Under the pieces are notes generated by a model. That model did no database searches. It worked only from the letters and a program-made list of their open reading frames with translations, and was not told the DNA's origin. A stretch of DNA of 20,244 nucleotides, from NCBI GenBank assembly GCA_016194795.1, contig JACQAX010000205.1, forward strand, positions 1-20,244, read 5' to 3'. The first letter of the stretch is position 1; every line of letters begins with the position of its first letter. Positions 1 to 6,838 of this stretch are shown piece after piece. Position numbers and translations under genes: made by a program. The stretch is from Deltaproteobacteria bacterium (GTDB lineage Bacteria > Bdellovibrionota > UBA1018 > UBA923).

Positions 1-1
1 C

Positions 2-253
2 GACGACGAGGCCGTGCGCCTCATGAACGACACGGCCTACGGCCTCACGGCGGGGGTGTACACGCCGTCGCGCGAGCGGGCCGAGCGCCTGCTCGCCAAG
101 GTGAACGCGGGCAGCGCCTACTGGAACTGCTGCGATCGCGTCAGCCCGTATCTGCCTTGGAGCGGCCGCCAGGACTCAGGCCTGGGCTCGACGCTCTCGC
201 ATCTCGGCATCCGGTCGTTCGTGCGGCCTAAAGCTTACCACCTGATGGGTTGA
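2..253 (+). CDS. Aldehyde dehydrogenase, C-terminal fragment
   Basis: This is the last ~83 codons of an NAD(P)-dependent aldehyde dehydrogenase. The gene enters from outside the window, and the reading frame is open back to base 2. The visible part has the family's C-terminal signature: an NDTAYGLTAGVYT stretch, the RAERLLAKVNAGSAYWN segment of the oligomerisation region, then PWSGRQDSGLGS and a final RPKAYHL. The catalytic Cys and Glu lie upstream and cannot be seen. The Asn-Cys-Cys-Asp-Arg and 'RPKxxHL' ending resemble a subgroup of broad aldehyde dehydrogenases, so no substrate can be assigned. It ends in a hairpin terminator shared with the convergent gene. The family call is firm; the specific enzyme is unknown. 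Confidence 0.9.
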   Translation, partial: DDEAVRLMNDTAYGLTAGVYTPSRERAERLLAKVNAGSAYWNCCDRVSPYLPWSGRQDSGLGSTLSHLGIRSFVRPKAYHLMG

Positions 254-256
254 GAC

Positions 257-277
257 CCGCCTCAGGCGGCTTTTTTT
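257..277 (+). terminator. Rho-independent terminator of the aldehyde dehydrogenase
   Basis: CCGCC-TCA-GGCGG forms a 5-bp GC stem with a 3-nt loop, followed by C and seven T residues, 4 nt after the dehydrogenase stop codon. The loop triplet TCA at 262-264 is the reverse complement of the TGA stop of the convergent glutamate-synthase-like gene. The hairpin therefore overlaps that gene's last codons. Confidence 0.8.
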
Positions 278-1857
278 CTCGTGACCGGGTGCTTGGCGGC
301 GTCGTGGCCCCAGCCCTCGATGCGAGTCCATTTGCGATCGGGCGTGTAGCCGTAGACCTCTTTGAGCGTCTTGCACGTGCCGGGGCCCGAGCCGACCTCG
401 ACGTCTTCGGCGGTGAACTGCGACGGGTGCTCGTAGCCGCACGCGTGCGTCACCGCGAGCAGCTCGTTGCGGAACGACTGGCAGAAGCGCGCGAAGCGCT
501 GGCTCTGCACATGGGGGTCGAGGCCCGCCTGCAGCCAGCTGCTTTGCGTCGCGATGCCGCTCGGGCAACGATCCGTGTGGCACTTCTGCGCCTGGATGCA
601 GCCGATCGAGAGCATCGACTCGCGCGCGATGTTGATCATGTCGACGCCCATCGCGAACGCCACGACGGCGCGGTCGGGAAAACCCAGCTTGCCCGAGCCG
701 ATCCAGGTGACCTTGTCGGCCATCTTCTCCTCGAGAAACGTTTTGTAGACGCGCGAGAAGCCGACCTTGAACGGCAGCGACACGTGGTCGGCGAACGTCA
801 GGGGCGCGGCACCCGTGCCGCCCTCGCCGCCGTCGATCGTGATCCAGTCGGGGCCTTTCTTGGAGCGCTTCATCTCCTTGGCGAGCTCTTCCCAGAAGTC
901 GAGATGGCCGACGGCCGACTTCACGCCCACCGGAAGGCCGGTCGAGCGCGCGATGTCCTCGATGAACTTGATCATCGTCTTCACGTCGTGGAAGGCGGAG
1001 TGCGAGTTCGGGCTGATGCAGTCTTTTCCGGGGTGCACGCCACGGATGCGCGCGATCTCCTCAGTGACTTTTCGCCCGGGCAGCACGCCGCCCTTGCCCG
1101 GCTTGGCGCCCTGCGAGAGCTTGATCTCGATGCCACGCACGTTCTGGTAGCCTTCGACGGTCTCGAGAAGCTTGTCCATCGAGAAGCTTCCGTCGAGGTC
1201 GCGGCAGCCGAAATAGCCGGTGCCGATCTGGTAGATGACGTCGGCGCCGTTGCGATGGTGGGGGCTCAGGCCGCCTTCGCCGGTGTTGTGGTAGCAGCCC
1301 GCGAGCTTGGCGCCGCGGTTGAGCGCCTCGATGGCGTGGCCGCCGAGCGAGCCGAAGCTCATCGCCGAGATGTTCACGATCGAGTCGGGCCGCCACGCTT
1401 TCTTGCGGTCGTGCTGCTCGCCCAGGATCTTCGCCGCGGGAATGCTTTCGGCCTTGTCGTGGATCGAGGCGGCGAAGCTCGTCTCGCCGTGCGGAAAGAC
1501 GGCGTGCTTGATGATCGGATAGCCGGTGCCGTAGATCTGGTCGTCGGTGCCGAAGCCGAAGTAGTTGTTCTCGCCGCGCGCCGAGCGGTACACCCATTCG
1601 CGCTCCTCGCGGTTGAAGGGCGCCTCCTCGTGGTTGTTGGCGACGATGTACTGCCTGAGCTCGGGTCCGATCTCGATCAGGAAGTAGCGGATGTGCCCCA
1701 CCACCGGGAAGTTCATGAGGATGTTGTCGCCGCTGAAGAAGCGGTCGTAGACCGCCAGGCAGGCGAGGCTCGCCGCCGCGGCCCAGGCCGTCCAGCCCCA
1801 CAAACCCAGACCATTGAAGTACTGCCCCGCCACCGCCGTCATATGAGTGAAGGTCAT
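262..1857 (-). CDS. FMN-binding glutamate synthase family protein
   Basis: A 531-residue standalone relative of the synthase domain of glutamate synthase (the YerD-like group of FMN-binding GltS-related proteins). A hydrophobic segment at about residues 17-37 suggests membrane anchoring, as is common in this subgroup. Seen in the sequence: the FMN-barrel motifs SAMSFGSLGGHA (164-175), the NTGEGG loop (191-196), GIEIKLSQGAKPGKGG (242-257) and IDGGEGGTGA (341-350). The three cysteines of the [3Fe-4S] site are C420, C426 and C431, spaced CX5CX4C as in GltB. There is no glutaminase or flavin-reductase domain, so it cannot by itself be a complete glutamate synthase, and its real reaction is not established for this group. 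The ATG at 1857 has no clear SD; an in-frame ATG five codons later is an alternative start. Confidence 0.92.
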   Translation of the reverse strand: MTFTHMTAVAGQYFNGLGLWGWTAWAAAASLACLAVYDRFFSGDNILMNFPVVGHIRYFLIEIGPELRQYIVANNHEEAPFNREEREWVYRSARGENNYFGFGTDDQIYGTGYPIIKHAVFPHGETSFAASIHDKAESIPAAKILGEQHDRKKAWRPDSIVNISAMSFGSLGGHAIEALNRGAKLAGCYHNTGEGGLSPHHRNGADVIYQIGTGYFGCRDLDGSFSMDKLLETVEGYQNVRGIEIKLSQGAKPGKGGVLPGRKVTEEIARIRGVHPGKDCISPNSHSAFHDVKTMIKFIEDIARSTGLPVGVKSAVGHLDFWEELAKEMKRSKKGPDWITIDGGEGGTGAAPLTFADHVSLPFKVGFSRVYKTFLEEKMADKVTWIGSGKLGFPDRAVVAFAMGVDMINIARESMLSIGCIQAQKCHTDRCPSGIATQSSWLQAGLDPHVQSQRFARFCQSFRNELLAVTHACGYEHPSQFTAEDVEVGSGPGTCKTLKEVYGYTPDRKWTRIEGWGHDAAKHPVTRKKAA

Positions 1858-1899
1858 GACGGTCTTTTCGACTGATTTTGTTTAGTTCTTGAAACGGGG

Positions 1900-1922
1900 A
1901 AAAACTTGCCGGCGGGCGCCGG
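1900..1922 (-). terminator. Terminator after the DUF423 gene
   Basis: On the minus strand, directly after the DUF423 stop codon, CCGGC-GCCC-GCCGG forms a 5-bp stem with a 4-nt loop, followed by CAAG and TTTTT. It closes the hydroxylase/SDR/DUF423 operon before the next minus-strand gene. Confidence 0.7.
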
Positions 1923-1925
1923 GCC

Positions 1926-2297
1926 TCAGGCGCGCCAGGCCGCGACCGCGAGCGAGAGCCAGCCCGCCAGGAACAGGAGCCCGCCCAGCGGCGTGATCGC
2001 CCCCAGCCAGCGGGTGCCGGTGAGCGCGAGCGCGTAGAGGCTGCCGGAAAAAATCGCCGAGCCGGCCGTGAAGCACCAGCCCGGAACGCCGGCCGAGGCA
2101 CCGGGATTCTGCGCGGCCCAGAGGCCCACGCCGACGAGCGCCAGCGCGTGGTACATCTGATACTGCGCGCCCGTCTGGAAGACGGCGAGCAGCTCGGGCG
2201 CCAGCCGCGCCTTCAGCGCGTGCGCCCCGAAGGCGCCGGCGGCGACGCTCACGAACCCCGAAAGCGCGCCCAGGACGAGCCAGTGGCGCGCGATCAC
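1926..2297 (-). CDS. DUF423 family small membrane protein
   Basis: A 123-residue inner-membrane protein of the DUF423 (YgdD/YwdK-like) family. It has four predicted hydrophobic segments, the typical GAFGAHALK motif near residues 21-29, and a QTGAQYQMYHALAL segment (41-54). The biochemical function of the family is not known. The start is taken as GTG at 2297, because this gives the usual family length and a 4-nt GTGA overlap with the stop of the preceding SDR gene, a sign of translational coupling. It is the last gene of its operon and is followed by a hairpin terminator. Confidence 0.9.
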   Translation of the reverse strand: MIARHWLVLGALSGFVSVAAGAFGAHALKARLAPELLAVFQTGAQYQMYHALALVGVGLWAAQNPGASAGVPGWCFTAGSAIFSGSLYALALTGTRWLGAITPLGGLLFLAGWLSLAVAAWRA

Positions 2298-3087
2298 GGG
2301 CGCGCCTCGGGCGACGAGCGGTCCTGCGCCCTGGCGTGCTTCAGCGCGCGCGCCTGCGCGGCCTTGCGGCCGAGAAAGAGATTGATCCAGCGAAAGACGA
2401 AGTACGGCTGCGTGTCGCGAAACCACGACGCCCACTTCATCCCGAACGGGAACGCGATCTCGAACCTGCCGCGCTCGATGCCGTTCCAGACGATGCGCGC
2501 CGCGCGCTCGGCGCTCATGATCCACGGCATCGGGAACTTGTTGTCGGCGGTGAGGTCGGTCGCGATGAAGCCCGGGCGGATGGCGCTCACGCCGATGCCG
2601 TAAGGCGCGAGGTCGGCCTCGATCGCCTGCGCGAAGACGAGCTCGGCCGTCTTGGTCGCGATGTAGAAGGCGGCCATCGGCATCCCCCGTCCGGCCGCCA
2701 GGCTGGACGTGACCGCAATGTGGCGATCGCGAAGCCCCAGCCGCACCCACTCGCGCGGGCCACGACCATCGAGAAGGCCGTCGCCGTGCCGTTCACCTCG
2801 AAAACCTCGACGCATTTTTCGGCGCACTTGGGATCGGTCGGGCTGTAGTTGCCTTCGATGCCGGCGTTGGCGATGAAGTTCGTGAGCTCAGGCGCGAGCG
2901 CGACGATGATCTTCTCGACGGCCGCGCGGTCGCGGATGTCGGCCAGATGCTCGGTGCAGCCCGCGGGCGCGGTGCCCGGCTTGCGCACCAGCGCGTGGAC
3001 GCGATACCCCCGCGCCTTGGCCTCTTCGCAAAGCGCGCGACCGATGCCGCGCGCGGCTCCCGTGATCAATACCGAACGTTGGCTCAT
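2294..3087 (-). pseudogene. Short-chain dehydrogenase/reductase (SDR), frameshifted
   Basis: An NAD(P)-dependent SDR of about 264 residues, read here in two frames. The first part, from the ATG at 3087, has the Rossmann motif TGAARGIG and the NAG motif (FIANAGI). The second part, read from about 2755 onward, has the catalytic Ser (TSSLAAG) and YxxxK (YIATK), and RPGFIATDLT after it. The two halves join around 2751-2761 (plus-strand CTCGCGCGGGC), where restoring the frame needs one added base. All catalytic residues are otherwise intact, so the break is either very recent or a sequence error in a GC-rich run. The start overlaps the hydroxylase stop by ATGA, and the end overlaps DUF423 by GTGA. 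The substrate is unknown. Confidence 0.88.
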
Positions 3088-4787
3088 AGCAAACCCACTC
3101 CCCTGTCGATCAGTTCTCCCAGGCGCGGCGACGAGCGCGCCAGCTCGCCCAAACGCGCGCGCACGGGCGCGCTCCAAGGGCCGTCGAGCTCGAGCAGCTC
3201 CAGCCGCAGCAGCCAGTCGCCCGGGTACGAGCGCTCGAGCTCGGCGTGGACCGCCGCGAGCTCTTTCTGGTTGTGCGGCCCCAGGCGCCCGCTCTCGCGC
3301 ACGATGCGCACCTTCTCGTAGAGCGCGGCGAGCGCTTTGTTGGCCGGCGTCTCGTTGCTCGTCTGGCGCGCGGGCTTCTGCGAAAAACCGCCCGTCGCCG
3401 CGAGATAGCGCGCTCGATCGGGCGCGCCGCCGAAAACCGACGTGACGGCCGCGCCACAGGCCAGGTCGTAGGTGCCCCACGACGGGTCGAAGAGCACCCG
3501 CGCGCCGAGCTTCACCGTGCACTTCTCGAACACGGCGACCAGCGCCGTTGCGCCCTCGCGCGTCGCGCGCTGGAACTCGCCTTCCACCACCACGCCCGAG
3601 GCGAACTCGAGCCGGCCCTTGCCAAAGGCGGCGTCGTCGAGCTCCGCGGGCGAGCGCCCGTCCTTGAGCTTGCCGACCGGGGTTCCGAAACCCTGTTGAT
3701 GCTGGGACACGCCCTGGCCCGGAAGCTCGAACTCCCCGCTCGCGAGCTGGCACGGCCCCTTGAAGCAAAGGTAAGCCGGCTCGCCACGGGCGTCCCGCAC
3801 GATCTCGGAGAGCAGCCCGCCGATCTGAATGCCCGAGTCGAGCTGGGTGGTGGTGACCGTGGCGGCGACGCGCGCCTTCTCAAGACCCTCGAGCCCGCCC
3901 CGCCGGAAAGCCAGGCGCCCGGCGAACTCCTCGAGCACTTCCTTGAGGCGCTGAAAGCTCGGCGTGACGAAAAGCTGCGGCTGGGGCTTGGTGATGTCGT
4001 ACGACATCTCGATGCAGTCGATCGAGAACGGGATCTTCTTCACCTCGGGGCCGAGGCAGTGGTAGCTCTCTCCCACCGACGAGAGCAGCCCGGCTCCGTA
4101 GATCTTCGGGCTCTTCATGTCTCCCACCAGGCCGTATTCGGTCGTCCACCAGCCCATTCGTGCAAGCTGGGTCGCCTCGCTCACGAAGTCGACGCGCGCG
4201 AGCGCCTCGTCGAGCCGTTTCTGCGAAGCCGCGATCATCGCCTCGGTCGAGCTCGGGTCTTCCTTCGTATCGGAAAGGTTGCGGATGGCCTCGTAGACGT
4301 CCATGTCCTGGCTCGAGAAGATCACCTTTCGCGCGATCTCGCCGTACTGGTAGAGATAGTCGGCGTACTCCTGGTCGGCGATGATCGGCGCGTGGCCCGC
4401 GGCCTCGTGGACGATGTCGGGCGCGGGGGTGTAGTCGAGATGCTCGAGCTTTCTCATGTCGCAGGCGATCGGCAGGATGCCCAGGCTCAGAAACTCCATG
4501 AAGACGGCCGGCGGGATGAAGCCCACGATCGCGCACGCGCGCCAGCCGAAGCGCTCCAGCTTCTCGTCCATCTCGTCGATCAGGGGGATGTGCTCGATGC
4601 TGATCCCCGTCTCGTCGAGCCCGTCCAGGTACTTCTGATGGGCGTGCTCGGCGAAAAAAGCGCGTGAGACCCGCATGATATAGCGCCAGCCCGCCTGGTC
4701 GATCGGCGTGTAGAGCGACCCGTTTTGCTCCGCGACAAAAGGATGGAGGTACGCCGGCACCTTTTCTTTGATCGTTGGACGCTTCAT
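3084..4787 (-). CDS. Aromatic amino acid hydroxylase with long C-terminal extension
   Basis: A 567-residue iron- and pterin-dependent hydroxylase of the phenylalanine 4-monooxygenase family. The catalytic domain covers about residues 15-290. The iron ligands are visible as H127 and H132 in DIVHEAAGHAP, and E217 in GWWTTEYGLV. The motif is HEAAGH rather than the common HELxGH. Residues ~300-567 form an extension with no recognisable domain; it is longer than the ~260-300-residue proteobacterial enzyme and comparable to the long (~580-residue) form found in some Bacillus. The substrate (Phe, Tyr or Trp) cannot be decided from the sequence. It is first in a coupled operon with an SDR and DUF423, and its start is only 39 nt from divergent dinB. 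No convincing SD precedes the ATG. Confidence 0.93.
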   Translation of the reverse strand: MKRPTIKEKVPAYLHPFVAEQNGSLYTPIDQAGWRYIMRVSRAFFAEHAHQKYLDGLDETGISIEHIPLIDEMDEKLERFGWRACAIVGFIPPAVFMEFLSLGILPIACDMRKLEHLDYTPAPDIVHEAAGHAPIIADQEYADYLYQYGEIARKVIFSSQDMDVYEAIRNLSDTKEDPSSTEAMIAASQKRLDEALARVDFVSEATQLARMGWWTTEYGLVGDMKSPKIYGAGLLSSVGESYHCLGPEVKKIPFSIDCIEMSYDITKPQPQLFVTPSFQRLKEVLEEFAGRLAFRRGGLEGLEKARVAATVTTTQLDSGIQIGGLLSEIVRDARGEPAYLCFKGPCQLASGEFELPGQGVSQHQQGFGTPVGKLKDGRSPAELDDAAFGKGRLEFASGVVVEGEFQRATREGATALVAVFEKCTVKLGARVLFDPSWGTYDLACGAAVTSVFGGAPDRARYLAATGGFSQKPARQTSNETPANKALAALYEKVRIVRESGRLGPHNQKELAAVHAELERSYPGDWLLRLELLELDGPWSAPVRARLGELARSSPRLGELIDRGVGLL

Positions 4788-4826
4788 GAGTTACAAAGCT
4801 AGCAGGACCATCGACGGGATGTAAAC

Positions 4827-5990
4827 GTGCAAGCAAGGCTTATCTGGCACCTCGACCTCGACTGCTTTTTCGTCTCGGCCATGCGCCTGTCCAACCCCAG
4901 CCTGAGAAACAGGCCGGTCGCGGTCGGGGGCGGCGGGCCGCGCGGCGTCGTCTCGTCGGCGTCCTATGAGGCCCGCAAATACGGCGTGCGAAGCGCGATG
5001 CCGACGGCGCGCGCCCTCAAGCTCTGCAAAACCCTGGTGCTCGTCCCGGGCGATTACGAGCTCTTCTCGAAGCTCTCCCGACAGGTCTTCGACATCGCGG
5101 CCCGCTACGCGCCGGTCGTCGAGCAGACCGGCATCGACGAGGGCTACCTCGATATGACCGGCTCCGAGACGCTGTTCGGCCCGCCTCTCGAGGCGGGCCG
5201 CAAGCTCCGCGCCGAGGTGCTCAAGGAGACCGGCCTGACCATCTCGATCGGCATGGGCGCCAATCGAATGGTCGCCAAGGTGGCCACCGACTTCTGCAAG
5301 CCCGACAACATGCATCTCGTGGAGAGCGGCACCGAGGCGAAGTTTCTCGAGCCGCTCGAAGTCGGGCGCCTTCCCGGCTGCGGGCGCGTGACCCAGCGCT
5401 GGCTGGCCGACCGCGACCTCAAGACCATCGGCCAGCTTCAGCGCTACCCGGTCGACGTTCTCGAAAGGCATCTGGGCTCTTTTGGCACCCATCTTCACGA
5501 GATGGCCTGGGGCAAAGGCAGCGTCGAGTTCCACGAGGAAGCCAAGACGCGCTCGATCTCGCGCGAAACCACCTTCTCGGCCGATCTCGACGACGAGCGC
5601 GAGCTCAAGCAGATCCTCTGGGGCATGGCGAGCGAGCTGGGAGCCGAGCTGCGCTCCGAGGGCGCTTACGCCCGGGCGCTCCGGCTGAAGCTCCGCTACC
5701 CGCCCTTCGACACGGTCACGCGCTCGCGCGTGCTCGAGGCGCCCACGCACGGAGACCAGGCGATTTTCGCCGCGATTTGCGAGCTTTTCGACGACCACTG
5801 GGAGGAGCGCGCCCCGCTTCGCCTCATCGGGATGGGCTGCGTGCTCGGCGAGGGCAGCCGGCAGCTGGGGCTTTTCGAGGACGTCCGGCGCGAAGCGCGG
5901 CTCGATACCATCGACGCCTTGAAGGACAAGATCCGCTCCAAGTTCGGAAACCGGGCTCTGTCGACCGGTCGAGACCGGAATACCGACTAA
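4827..5990 (+). CDS. dinB: DNA polymerase IV (Y-family translesion polymerase)
   Basis: A 387-residue Y-family DNA polymerase that copies damaged templates with low fidelity. Palm motif 1 is HLDLDCFF (D10, D12), and motif 3 is GIDEGYLD (D104, E105) where most family members have SIDEAYLD. The ISIGMGANRMVAKVATD segment, the PGCGR helix-hairpin-helix and a little-finger domain follow in order. Near the C-terminus, QLGLF (346-350) is a good sliding-clamp binding motif. The GTG start at 4827 is preceded by GGGATG 8-13 nt upstream. The gene is divergent from the hydroxylase operon with 39 nt between the start codons. No LexA-type operator is obvious in that gap, so SOS control is not supported by what can be seen. 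Confidence 0.96.
   Translation: MQARLIWHLDLDCFFVSAMRLSNPSLRNRPVAVGGGGPRGVVSSASYEARKYGVRSAMPTARALKLCKTLVLVPGDYELFSKLSRQVFDIAARYAPVVEQTGIDEGYLDMTGSETLFGPPLEAGRKLRAEVLKETGLTISIGMGANRMVAKVATDFCKPDNMHLVESGTEAKFLEPLEVGRLPGCGRVTQRWLADRDLKTIGQLQRYPVDVLERHLGSFGTHLHEMAWGKGSVEFHEEAKTRSISRETTFSADLDDERELKQILWGMASELGAELRSEGAYARALRLKLRYPPFDTVTRSRVLEAPTHGDQAIFAAICELFDDHWEERAPLRLIGMGCVLGEGSRQLGLFEDVRREARLDTIDALKDKIRSKFGNRALSTGRDRNTD
5961..5972. promoter_or_regulatory. Palindrome TCGACCGGTCGA, possible TetR-type operator
   Basis: A perfect 12-bp palindrome at the 3' end of dinB, about 207 nt before the TetR gene start. Its GACCGGTC core resembles the LmrA/YxaF-type boxes of TetR relatives. Palindromes of this length occur by chance several times in 20 kb of this composition, and the site is inside coding sequence, so confidence is low. 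Confidence 0.2.
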
Positions 5991-6006
5991 ACACTTTCGG
6001 TTTTAT
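5982..6006 (+). terminator. Possible weak terminator after dinB
   Basis: ACCGA (5982-5986) and TCGGT (5997-6001) can pair across a 10-nt loop that contains the dinB stop codon, followed by TTTAT. The stem is short and AT-ended, so this is tentative. Confidence 0.3.
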
Positions 6007-6046
6007 CTCTCGAAATGCATCGTTTTCCGTGCGAAACGCAACGTAG

Positions 6047-6110
6047 TTGACGCCAGCAACAATCTCTTAAATCTTAATACTACCTTCAAGACTTGTCGGT
6101 ACCGGACCCG
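6047..6110 (+). promoter_or_regulatory. AT-rich promoter region of the TetR gene
   Basis: The 188-nt gap between dinB and the TetR gene is clearly AT-richer than its surroundings. TTGACG at 6047-6052 fits a -35 element. A -10 is uncertain: AAATCT at 6069-6074 gives a 16-nt spacer, while TAATAC at 6075-6080 is too far. The near-palindrome GTCGGTACCGGAC at 6095-6107 lies downstream and could be an autoregulatory operator. No gene is visible in this gap. Confidence 0.4.
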
Positions 6111-6178
6111 ATTGTTATTTCTCCGACGAGTGGAGCCCATAGTAATAAACCCACATTTTCTTGAGGAGAAGCACCAAT

Positions 6179-6838
6179 ATGAATAACGCAACCCATCCAC
6201 GCGAAAAGCTCATCCATACAGCCGCCCGACTGGTCCACCAGCAGGGGTGGACCATTACCGGAATCAACCAGATTCTCAACGAGGCCGGCATCCCGAAGGG
6301 TTCGTTCTATTATTATTTCCGCAGCAAAGAGGCGCTCGGCGTGGCGGTCCTGCAGCTGCACCAGGCGAATCTGAAGAAGGTGCTCGAGAGCACCCTGCTC
6401 AATCCCGCGCTCGCGCCGGACGAGGCGCTGGCGTCGTTTCTCCAGGCGGTGCACGAGGGCCCGATGGCGGACGTTTTCCGGTACGGCTGCCCCGCGGGCA
6501 ACTTCGCCTCGGAGATCGCGACGCAGTGCCCGGCTCTCCTCGCCGAGGCGACGCGGGCGCTCGAGCTCTATCGCGAGGCCCTGCGCAAGCTCATCGAGCG
6601 CGCGCGCGCCGACGGCGCGAGCGCCGGCGACGCCGACCCCGACGCGCTCTCGTCGATCGCGCTGATGGTCTTGCAGGGCGCGCTGCTCAGCTACAAATGC
6701 GTGGGCACGGTCGAGCCGCTCGAGCTGGCGCACGCCGAGCTCCGTCGGCTCGTCTTCGGAAACCGTATCTCCGCGACGCTCGCCCAGGCGCGCCTCAGCG
6801 CCGCCCACGACCGCCAGCCCGAGGCGCTGGCGTCTTAA
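6179..6838 (+). CDS. TetR/AcrR family transcriptional regulator (LmrA/NemR-like)
   Basis: A 219-residue TetR-type repressor. The helix-turn-helix spans about residues 25-50 (ITGINQILNEAGIPKGSFYY, then YFRSKEAL). The ligand-binding domain contains RYGCPAGNFASE (101-112), typical of the LmrA/YxaF/NemR-like branch. Cys104 lies where such proteins often carry a conserved cysteine, so sensing of electrophiles or oxidants is a reasonable but unproven idea. The ATG at 6179 is chosen over the in-frame TTG at 6161 because GGAGAA (6165-6170) stands 8 nt ahead of it. The last 44 nt overlap the end of the convergent radical SAM gene. Regulated targets are not evident from the sequence. Confidence 0.9.
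   Translation: MNNATHPREKLIHTAARLVHQQGWTITGINQILNEAGIPKGSFYYYFRSKEALGVAVLQLHQANLKKVLESTLLNPALAPDEALASFLQAVHEGPMADVFRYGCPAGNFASEIATQCPALLAEATRALELYREALRKLIERARADGASAGDADPDALSSIALMVLQGALLSYKCVGTVEPLELAHAELRRLVFGNRISATLAQARLSAAHDRQPEALAS

Noticed and set aside
250..1875. Long plus-strand open frame antisense to the glutamate-synthase-like gene
   Set aside because: It mirrors a well-conserved gene on the other strand; the Arg/Ala/Val/Asp-rich composition is typical of antisense frames in GC-rich DNA, and it has no SD or motif.
3246..4667. Long plus-strand open frame antisense to the hydroxylase
   Set aside because: Same antisense artefact; the minus-strand frame has the iron ligands and family motifs.
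4788..4826. SOS (LexA) box between the hydroxylase and dinB
   Set aside because: No recognisable LexA-type dyad in the 39-nt gap.
6097..6104. CGGTACCG shared by the TetR and RRM upstream regions (also 10701-10708)
   Set aside because: A third copy lies inside the cytochrome gene (19195-19202), and an 8-mer repeat this rare is still compatible with chance, so no shared regulon is claimed.
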